Origin: an uncultured Caulobacteraceae bacterium
Lineage (GTDB): Bacteria; Pseudomonadota; Alphaproteobacteria; Caulobacterales; Caulobacteraceae
Assembly (NCBI GenBank): GCA_937952995.1
Contig: CALFYB010000108.1
Coordinates: forward strand, 1-6,655
DNA length: 6,655 nucleotides
Direction: 5' to 3'
Made by a program: the position numbers and the translations under genes
Shown: positions 1 through 5,123 of the stretch, piece after piece
Position numbering within the stretch: position 1 is the first letter of the stretch
Layout of the letters: every line of letters begins with the position of its first letter
The notes under the pieces: model-generated
The model's input: only the letters and a program-made list of their open reading frames with translations
What the model was told of the DNA's origin: nothing
Databases searched by the model: none

Positions 1-1
1 C

Positions 2-1654
2 GACGTAGCCCTGCGCCAAGGCAAGATCGTCGCGGTGGGCACCGTCAAGGGTAGCGCCGCCGAAGAGATCGACGCTGCGGGCCTGCTCGTCACCCCCGGC
101 TGGGTCGATATCCATACCCATTATGATGGCCAAGCCACCTGGACCAACCGCCTAACCCCCTCGTCCCTGCATGGCTCGACCACCGTGGTCATGGGCAATT
201 GCGGCGTCGGTTTTGCCCCCGTCCGCGTGGCCGACCGCGATACGCTGGTGCGCCTGATGGAAGGGGTCGAAGATATTCCCGGCACCGCCCTGCACGAAGG
301 CCTGTCGTGGAACTGGGAGAGTTTTGGCGAATATATGGACGCGGTGGACGCCCTGCCCCACGATGTCGATGTCGCTGCCCAAGCGCCGCATGGGGCCCTG
401 CGCGTCTATGTGATGGGCCAGCGCGGGGCGGACCGTGAGGACGCCACCCCCGAAGAGATCGCTCAGATGAAGGCCCTAACCCGCGAGGCCATTGAGGCCG
501 GGGCCTTGGGTTTTTCCACCACCCGCACCATGGTTCACCGCACTGCCGACGGCGACCTGACCCCGACCATTGGCGCAGCCGACGCCGAGATGATCGCTAT
601 CGCCGAAGGGCTGGCCGAGGCCGGCACGGGCGTCCTGCAATGGGTCTCAGACTTCCGCCAGATGGATCACGAGTTCGGCCTGATCAAGACTCTGACCGAG
701 GTGTCTGGTCGCCCGTTGAGCTTTTCGATGGTCCAAGCCGATGCCGCGCCTGACCAGTGGCGCGAACTGATGAGCCGCTTGGACGAGGCCGCCGATGAGG
801 GCTTAGCCATCAAGGCGCAGGTTCAGGGCCGCCCTGTGGGCCTGATGCTTGGCCTGCAAGGCTCTGCCCACCCCTTCATCACCCGGCCCAGCTACATCGC
901 CATTGCCGACCTGCCCTTTAGCGAGCGGGCGGCGGTCATGCGCGATCCAGAGGTGCGCGCCCGCATCCTGTCCGAAGCGCCAGAGCGCGGCCATCCGTTC
1001 ATCAATTCCTTGGCCGGGGCCTATCACAAGATGTTCGAGCTGGGTGATCCACCGAACTATGAGCCCGCCCCCGAAGACAGCATCGCCGCCCGGGCCAAGC
1101 GTGAGGGCACCAGCCCAGACGAGATCGTCTATGACATGCTGGCCGCAGGTGACGGCTCAGGGTTCCTGTTCTTTGCCATGCACAACTACACAGAGGGCAG
1201 TCTCGAAAACACCCTGACCATGATGAAGAACCCCAACACCATCTTTGGCCTGTCAGATGGCGGGGCGCATGTTGGGGCCATATGTGATGTCAGCGTGCCG
1301 ACCTACATGCTGACCCATTGGTGCCGAGACCGTACTCGCGGCGAACAGTTGAGCCTGCCCTTCGTGGTTCGCAGCCAGACCCGCGACACGGCAGAAGCCG
1401 TCGGCTTGCTCGACCGGGGCGTTGTCGCGCCCGGCTATAAGGCCGACCTCAACATCATCGATATGGACCGGCTACAGCTACGCCCCCCGCACATGATCTA
1501 TGACCTACCGACCGGCGCGCGCCGCCTGATGCAGGAAGCGGAGGGCTATGTCGCCACCATCGTCAGCGGCACCGTCGTCTATCGCGAAGGCCAGCCGACG
1601 GGGGCCCTGCCCGGTAAACTGGTGCGCGGTGCCCAAACCGCGCCCGCAGCCTAA
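2..1654 (+). CDS. D-aminoacylase-like amidohydrolase (COG3653 type), 5'-truncated by the window edge
   Basis: This is a cytoplasmic metal-dependent hydrolase of the amidohydrolase superfamily, N-acyl-D-amino-acid deacylase-like group; the true substrate is unknown. The frame is open from base 2, and its first residues (DVALRQGKIVAVG) fit the N-terminal beta-sandwich of the family. The GTG at 35 is therefore internal; about 15-25 residues, including the start, probably lie upstream. Numbering from base 2 (550 residues seen): HTHYDGQ with metal-ligand histidines H38 and H40; GNCG with C67, 27 residues after H40 as in D-aminoacylases; LSDGGAH with the likely catalytic D419; and a C-terminal GVVAPGYKADLNIID segment returning to the beta-sandwich. 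The regions that should carry the two other metal histidines of classical D-aminoacylases (near 213-217 and 241-245) show QWVSD and FSMVQ instead. No signal peptide is visible in the part seen. The SDR gene follows after 38 nt. The superfamily call is firm; substrate specificity is not. Confidence 0.9.
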   Translation, partial: DVALRQGKIVAVGTVKGSAAEEIDAAGLLVTPGWVDIHTHYDGQATWTNRLTPSSLHGSTTVVMGNCGVGFAPVRVADRDTLVRLMEGVEDIPGTALHEGLSWNWESFGEYMDAVDALPHDVDVAAQAPHGALRVYVMGQRGADREDATPEEIAQMKALTREAIEAGALGFSTTRTMVHRTADGDLTPTIGAADAEMIAIAEGLAEAGTGVLQWVSDFRQMDHEFGLIKTLTEVSGRPLSFSMVQADAAPDQWRELMSRLDEAADEGLAIKAQVQGRPVGLMLGLQGSAHPFITRPSYIAIADLPFSERAAVMRDPEVRARILSEAPERGHPFINSLAGAYHKMFELGDPPNYEPAPEDSIAARAKREGTSPDEIVYDMLAAGDGSGFLFFAMHNYTEGSLENTLTMMKNPNTIFGLSDGGAHVGAICDVSVPTYMLTHWCRDRTRGEQLSLPFVVRSQTRDTAEAVGLLDRGVVAPGYKADLNIIDMDRLQLRPPHMIYDLPTGARRLMQEAEGYVATIVSGTVVYREGQPTGALPGKLVRGAQTAPAA

Positions 1655-1677
1655 ACACCCCAAAGATCCATCCCTGT

Positions 1678-1683
1678 AGGAGG
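1678..1683 (+). promoter_or_regulatory. Strong ribosome binding site of the SDR gene
   Basis: AGGAGG is a perfect Shine-Dalgarno core, 9 nt before the ATG at 1693. It fixes the SDR start and lies in the 38-nt gap after the amidohydrolase stop. I see neither a terminator nor a convincing promoter in this gap, so co-transcription with the amidohydrolase is likely. Confidence 0.85.
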
Positions 1684-1692
1684 CGACAGACC

Positions 1693-2499
1693 ATGGCCAA
1701 GGCAAACGGGCGCAAGTCCATCTTCATCACCGGCGCGGCCTCGGGCATGGGCTTGGAAACGGCGCGTCTGTTCCACGCCAAGGGCTGGTTCATTGGCGGC
1801 TGCGACGTCAATAGCGCAGGCCTCAAGGCGCTCGAGGCTGAACTGGGCGCGGACAATTGCATCGTCCAGACGCTCGATGTCACGGACCGCATGGCCTATC
1901 GCGCAGCCCTTGCCGCCTTTGCCGAGACGACCGATGGCAAGATGGACATTCTCTATAACAATGCCGGAATTGGCCGGGGCGGCCCCTTCGCGGACCAGAC
2001 CTTTGAAGACATTATGGCCGTCGTGAACGTCAATTTCGTCGGTGTCCTGATCGGAATCCACGAGGCGATCCAATATCTGAAGGCCACGCCCGGGTCCCTT
2101 TGCTTCACAACTTCGTCATCTTCGGCAACCTTTGGCATGCCCGGCATTGCCGTCTATTCAGCGACCAAACATGCGGTGAAGGGTCTGACAGAAGCCCTTT
2201 CGGTCGAGTTTAAGGCCTATGGTGTGCGGGTCGCGGACGTCCTGCCCGGCCTGATCGACACCCCGCTCTTGCCGCCCGGTGCCGTCGAAAATGCGCCTAA
2301 AGAAGGCATTTTCCGCGCCATTCCCCCCTCTGATGTGGCGCAAACGGTGTGGAAAGCCTACGGTTCCGACGTCCTTCACTGGTACGTGCCGCCGGAGCTG
2401 GTGGAGATGGATCGGGCGGGAACTATGGACCCTGAAGCCATGCGAGAGCAGCTTGCGGCCAGTTCCCTGTTCGGCAACGCCTCGGCAGATCAGAATTAG
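1693..2499 (+). CDS. Classical short-chain dehydrogenase/reductase (SDR family oxidoreductase)
   Basis: This is a complete 268-residue cytoplasmic NAD(P)-dependent oxidoreductase, acting on an unknown alcohol/ketone pair. All classical SDR motifs are present: the Rossmann glycine motif TGAASGMG (residues 13-20), an acidic D38 at the end of the second strand (favours NAD(H) over NADP(H)), DVTD at 62-65, NNAG at 89-92, the structural Asn in VNVN (112-114), a serine cluster 141-144 with S142 in catalytic position, the YSATK catalytic pair Y155/K159, and PG at 185-186 followed by DTP. The length of about 250-270 residues is normal for classical SDRs. The start at 1693 is set by AGGAGG nine bases upstream. 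The C-terminal part (about 195-268) forms the variable substrate lid and gives no clear specificity clue. It lies 38 nt downstream of the amidohydrolase, so the two probably share a transcript and perhaps a degradation pathway. The family call is firm; the reaction is undetermined. Confidence 0.93.
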   Translation: MAKANGRKSIFITGAASGMGLETARLFHAKGWFIGGCDVNSAGLKALEAELGADNCIVQTLDVTDRMAYRAALAAFAETTDGKMDILYNNAGIGRGGPFADQTFEDIMAVVNVNFVGVLIGIHEAIQYLKATPGSLCFTTSSSSATFGMPGIAVYSATKHAVKGLTEALSVEFKAYGVRVADVLPGLIDTPLLPPGAVENAPKEGIFRAIPPSDVAQTVWKAYGSDVLHWYVPPELVEMDRAGTMDPEAMREQLAASSLFGNASADQN

Positions 2500-2532
2500 T
2501 GGTACCCATAAGTGCCGGAAAAAACGGAAAAT

Positions 2533-2563
2533 ATGGGGCTATTGCGCCACATTGACGCCCCAT
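2533..2563. other. 7-bp inverted repeat downstream of the SDR gene
   Basis: ATGGGGC at 2533-2539 is perfectly complementary to GCCCCAT at 2557-2563, with a 17-nt loop. On the + strand no T-run follows, so it is not a standard intrinsic terminator for the SDR gene. On the - strand the stem is followed by a T-rich stretch (complement of the A-rich 2519-2533), which would suit termination of leftward transcription, although no leftward gene is recognised here. It could also be an operator or mRNA structure. Confidence 0.4.
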
Positions 2564-2565
2564 TG
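2541..2565 (+). promoter_or_regulatory. Three ATTG direct repeats in helical phase (possible operator)
   Basis: ATTG occurs at 2541-2544, 2551-2554 and 2562-2565, i.e. at 10- and 11-bp intervals. The first two copies extend to ATTGCGCC and ATTGACGCC. Words repeated once per DNA turn, just upstream of a promoter candidate (2589-2617), are compatible with a regulator binding one face of the DNA. The words are short and chance is possible. Confidence 0.25.
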
Positions 2566-2588
2566 CTGTAACGGCTTGCAATTTTGAT

Positions 2589-2617
2589 TTGGGAGTTGCT
2601 TTGCACAGTGATATTTT
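2589..2617 (+). promoter_or_regulatory. Weak sigma-70-like promoter candidate for the cold-shock gene
   Basis: A -35-like TTGGGA (2589-2594, 4/6 to TTGACA) and a -10-like TATTTT (2612-2617, 4/6 to TATAAT) are separated by 17 bp, in the most AT-rich part of the intergenic region. Transcription from here would start near 2624 and give a leader of roughly 125-130 nt before the ATG at 2751. The match is modest and the start site is inferred. Confidence 0.35.
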
Positions 2618-2623
2618 AAGGCG

Positions 2624-2750
2624 TGAAGTCGGTTATCGGGACTGGGCACCTTGGTGCAAAGGTCCGGGCGCTGGTTGTTGATGGCGATCCGAGGGCGGCC
2701 GAGCTGTGCGCAGCAGTCCGACTCGCAGGTGGAAGTGGTGAGGAAGGTCT
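2624..2750 (+). promoter_or_regulatory. Candidate structured 5' leader and ribosome binding site of the double cold-shock gene
   Basis: If the promoter at 2589-2617 is used, this stretch is untranslated leader. It holds possible pairings: GGACTG (2639-2644) with CAGTCC (2714-2719); a competing AGTCGG (2627-2632) with CCGACT (2718-2723); and small hairpins GCAC/GTGC (2646-2657) and GCTG/CAGC (2703-2714). The first two pairings overlap at 2718-2719 and are mutually exclusive. A purine-rich site, GAGGAAGG (2740-2747), sits just before the ATG at 2751. Long structured leaders are known for cold-shock mRNAs such as E. coli cspA; whether this one folds or regulates is inference. Confidence 0.35.
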
Positions 2751-3254
2751 ATGCCGACAGGCACAGTTAAGTGGTTCAATTCGACCAAGGGCTTTGGGTT
2801 CATTGAACCAAGTGACGGCGGTCAGGACGTTTTCGTCCACATTTCGGCCCTTGAGCGGGCCGGTCTCAGCAGCCTCGATGAAGGCCAGTCTATCGCCTAT
2901 GAGCTTGAGCAAGACCGTCGGTCGGGCAAGACCTCTGCCGGTGAGCTGCGCGTTCTGAGCGGTGGCAATGGTGGTGGAAGCTCGGACCGTGCGCCTGCAC
3001 GTCCACGTCCAGCACCTTCGGCTCCGATGGGCGAAACCACCGGCTCGGGTACGGGCACGGTGAAGTGGTTCAACTCCACCAAGGGCTTTGGCTTTATTCA
3101 GCCAGACAATGGCGGCGGCGACATCTTCGTCCACATTTCAGCCGTTGAACGGGCTGGTCTTTCGGGCCTTCAGGATGGACAGCGTCTGTCCTACGACCTG
3201 CAAGCCGATCGCCGCACCGGCAAGGCTTCCGCCGACAACCTGCGTCTCGACTAA
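2751..3254 (+). CDS. Two-domain cold-shock protein (tandem CSD RNA/ssDNA-binding protein)
   Basis: This 167-residue cytoplasmic nucleic-acid-binding protein is built from two cold-shock domains, expected to bind single-stranded RNA/DNA and act as an RNA chaperone or antiterminator. Domain 1 spans residues 2-68 and domain 2 residues 102-167. Each has KWFNSTKG, the RNP1 motif KGFGFI (13-18 and 111-116) and an RNP2 motif (VFVHIS at 27-32, IFVHIS at 125-130). They are joined by a flexible linker (about 70-101) rich in Gly, Ser, Pro, Arg and Ala. The domains are identical at 45 of 65 aligned residues. Single-domain bacterial Csps are about 70 residues; the double form is known in Alphaproteobacteria, where Caulobacter CspC/CspD are of this type and are linked to stationary phase rather than cold. 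The ATG at 2751 is supported by GAGGAAGG just upstream. The gene has its own upstream regulatory region and a terminator 29 nt after the stop, so it is probably monocistronic. Which paralogue it is cannot be decided. Confidence 0.95.
   Translation: MPTGTVKWFNSTKGFGFIEPSDGGQDVFVHISALERAGLSSLDEGQSIAYELEQDRRSGKTSAGELRVLSGGNGGGSSDRAPARPRPAPSAPMGETTGSGTGTVKWFNSTKGFGFIQPDNGGGDIFVHISAVERAGLSGLQDGQRLSYDLQADRRTGKASADNLRLD
2760..3248 (+). repeat. Intragenic tandem duplication encoding the two cold-shock domains
   Basis: Copy 1 (2760-2954) and copy 2 (3054-3248) lie 294 bp apart, i.e. 98 codons, in the same frame. Over the first 15 codons (2760-2804 versus 3054-3098) the proteins are identical while the DNA differs at six positions, all silent third-codon positions. 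Domain duplication followed by purifying selection explains this; it is not a recent duplication. Confidence 0.85.
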
Positions 3255-3283
3255 GAGACCTTTGGTTATCGACGACGAATTGG

Positions 3284-3312
3284 CCCCGCCTCCTTCCGGA
3301 GCGCGGGGTTTT
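3284..3312 (+). terminator. Intrinsic terminator of the cold-shock gene
   Basis: CCCCGCCTCC (3284-3293) pairs with GGAGCGCGGGG (3298-3308), giving a GC-rich 10-bp stem with a single bulged C at 3302 and a TTCC loop. TTTT follows directly at 3309-3312. It begins 29 nt after the cold-shock stop codon, and the peptidase gene begins 52 nt beyond it, so it separates the two transcription units. Confidence 0.85.
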
Positions 3313-3364
3313 CGCCGTTAGGCTACCCAGTTCCGGCACGCTCAGATTAGGATCCGCCATCGCC

Positions 3365-5053
3365 ATGCGCCGTTTCATTGCCCTTACCGCAGCCCTTTGG
3401 TCCGCGGCTGCCCTCGGTGGGGCCAGCGCGCAAGAGCGGCCCGCCTTTGCCTATAGGGGCTCTGGCCCGATTGATCCCGCCCAACTGTCTGAGACCATCA
3501 AGGTCATGGCCGCCGATGACTTCCAGGGCCGTAATCCCGGCACGGACGGTGAGACCAAAACCATCGCCTACCTGACCAAGCGGTTCAAAGATCTAGGCCT
3601 AGAGCCCGCCGGTGAAAATGGCGGTTGGACCCAGCGCGTGCCGCTGATCCGCTTTCAGGTCAGTCCCGCCAGCACCTTCAGTGTCTCGACCAAGGCGGGG
3701 GAAACCCCGCTCGTCCAAGCCAAGGATCTCTATCTGACGAGCCAGCGCCCGACCGCAGAGGTCGCGGTGGACAAGGCCCAGATGGTCTTTGTCGGCTATG
3801 GCGTGTCGGCCCCCGAACGCGGCTGGGATGATTTCAAGGGCGTCGATGTACGCGGCAAGGTCCTGGTCATGCTGATCAACGATCCTGACTTTGAGGCCAA
3901 ACCCGCCGACGGAGCCTATGGCAAGTTTGCAGGCCTCGCCGCGACCTACTATGCGCGCTGGACCTACAAGTTCGAAGAGGCGGCACGGCGCGGGGCCGCT
4001 GGCCTCTTGATCATCCACGACACGCCCGGCGCGGGCTATGGCTGGAGCACGGTCACCGCACCGGGGGGCGAGAGCTTCGACATCGTCCGCGCTGATCCGG
4101 TCAAGGAACGCGTGCCCCTTCAAGGCTGGATCCAACAGGAGGTCGCCGCGCGCCTGTTTCAGCAATCAGGGCTCGACCTTGAGGCGCTCAAGCATCAGGC
4201 CCGCCAGTCCGATTTCCACCCCGTCACCCTGCCCGGTGCCCTCTTTACCGCCAAGCTTGGCAATCAGTTCACCGCCGTCGAAAGCCACAATGTGCTGGCC
4301 AAGCTGACCGGCAAGACCCGCCCGCTGGAAAGCATCATGTTCTCCGCCCACTGGGATGCCTATGGGGTCGGCAAGCCCGATGCTCAAGGCCGCACCGTGC
4401 GCCCCGGCGCCGCCGATGACGCGATTGGTGTTGCCGGGACAATCGAGTTGGCGCGGGCCTTTGCCAAGGGACCTCGCCCTGACCGGACCCTCGTCTTCGC
4501 CGCATGGACGGCAGAGGAGCGCGGCCTGCTGGGATCAGAGACCTATGCCGTCCACCCGACCTTGCCGTTGGAAACCACGGTCGCCAACCTGACCATGGAT
4601 GTCCTGCAGACGGCAGGCCCGGCCAAAGATGTTGTCTTGGTCGGCTATGGCCAAAACGGACTAGAGGATGATCTGGCCGCAGCGGCAGCGCAGCAGGGCC
4701 GAACCATCACCCCCGATGCCAAGCCCGAACGGGCGCTCTTTTACCGCGCGGACCATTTCTCGGTCGCCAAGCGCGGCGTGCCGGTCCTGCTGTTGATGGG
4801 CCTAGGCGGCGGTGCCGATCTGGTCGAGGGCGGACGGGCCGCCGGGGACCGCTGGGTCGCAGACTATACGGCCAACTGCTACCACCAGACCTGCGATGTG
4901 TGGAAACCCGACTGGGACCTGCGCGGCGCAGCTCAGGACGTGGCTCTGTTCTATGAGATTGGTCTAAACCTCGCCAATTCGACCCGTTGGCCCGCCTGGC
5001 GGTCTGGCTCGGAGTTCAAACCGATCCGCGACCTATCGGGCTCCATGCGGTGA
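3365..5053 (+). CDS. Secreted M28-family zinc metallopeptidase with PA-like insert
   Basis: This 562-residue exported aminopeptidase-like enzyme is predicted to cleave peptides outside the cytoplasm (periplasm or secreted). It has a Sec signal peptide: MRR, a hydrophobic stretch 4-19, and an ASA|Q cleavage site after residue 22. Residues about 140-285 fit a protease-associated (PA) insert (VGYGVSAPERGWDD near 143, GKVLVML, AARRGAAGLLIIHD ending near 219). The di-zinc catalytic domain follows: H329 and D331 in SAHWDA, bridging D351 in GAADDA, catalytic/ligand pair E384-E385 in AEERGLLGS, D412 in NLTMDV, and H464 in RADHFS. All five expected metal ligands and the general-base Glu are present, so it should be active. 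C505 and C510 near the C-terminus could form a disulfide, consistent with export. The start at 3365 is the one that gives the signal peptide; its ribosome site is weak (AGGA at 3349-3352, 12 nt away). A terminator lies upstream, so it needs its own promoter, which I could not identify. Peptide specificity is unknown. Confidence 0.93.
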   Translation: MRRFIALTAALWSAAALGGASAQERPAFAYRGSGPIDPAQLSETIKVMAADDFQGRNPGTDGETKTIAYLTKRFKDLGLEPAGENGGWTQRVPLIRFQVSPASTFSVSTKAGETPLVQAKDLYLTSQRPTAEVAVDKAQMVFVGYGVSAPERGWDDFKGVDVRGKVLVMLINDPDFEAKPADGAYGKFAGLAATYYARWTYKFEEAARRGAAGLLIIHDTPGAGYGWSTVTAPGGESFDIVRADPVKERVPLQGWIQQEVAARLFQQSGLDLEALKHQARQSDFHPVTLPGALFTAKLGNQFTAVESHNVLAKLTGKTRPLESIMFSAHWDAYGVGKPDAQGRTVRPGAADDAIGVAGTIELARAFAKGPRPDRTLVFAAWTAEERGLLGSETYAVHPTLPLETTVANLTMDVLQTAGPAKDVVLVGYGQNGLEDDLAAAAAQQGRTITPDAKPERALFYRADHFSVAKRGVPVLLLMGLGGGADLVEGGRAAGDRWVADYTANCYHQTCDVWKPDWDLRGAAQDVALFYEIGLNLANSTRWPAWRSGSEFKPIRDLSGSMR

Positions 5054-5087
5054 TATGCCATCGCGGAGTCGCCGCCACGCGAGCATA
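5054..5087 (+). other. Bulged hairpin between the peptidase and mgtA
   Basis: TATGC (5054-5058) pairs with GCATA (5083-5087) and, after a CA bulge (5059-5060), TCGCG (5061-5065) pairs with CGCGA (5078-5082). This gives ten base pairs around a 12-nt loop. It begins immediately after the peptidase TGA. No T-run follows, so it is not a canonical intrinsic terminator; it may stabilise the peptidase mRNA 3' end or be part of an mgtA leader. Confidence 0.4.
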
Positions 5088-5123
5088 GACTGATCCGAGC
5101 CCGTTTGGCGAAGGATCAACCCC

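Noticed and set aside
2500..2532. Terminator directly after the SDR stop codon
   Set aside because: There is a GGTACC palindrome and A-rich sequence but no stem followed by T residues on the plus strand.
2552..2572. TTGACGC at 2552-2558 with GCTGTAAC at 2565-2572 as a Caulobacter-type housekeeping promoter
   Set aside because: Both words resemble the Caulobacter -35 and -10 consensus as I recall it, but only 6 nt separate them where about 10-14 are needed.
2623..2958. 111-codon open frame on the plus strand running from the leader into the cold-shock gene
   Set aside because: It overlaps the certain cold-shock frame in another phase, lacks a good ribosome site and resembles no known family.
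2616..3134. 172-codon open frame on the minus strand opposite the cold-shock gene
   Set aside because: It is a frame shadow of the duplicated cold-shock coding sequence: its protein shows the same short words twice because the + strand is duplicated, and no family motif or ribosome site supports it.
3599..4165. 188-codon minus-strand open frame inside the peptidase gene
   Set aside because: Long antisense frames are common in GC-rich genes; the plus-strand frame has full M28/PA motifs, while this one has none.
5054..5123. Enteric-type mgtA Mg2+ riboswitch leader
   Set aside because: Only 70 nt separate the peptidase stop from the mgtA start, too short for the roughly 260-nt enteric leader.
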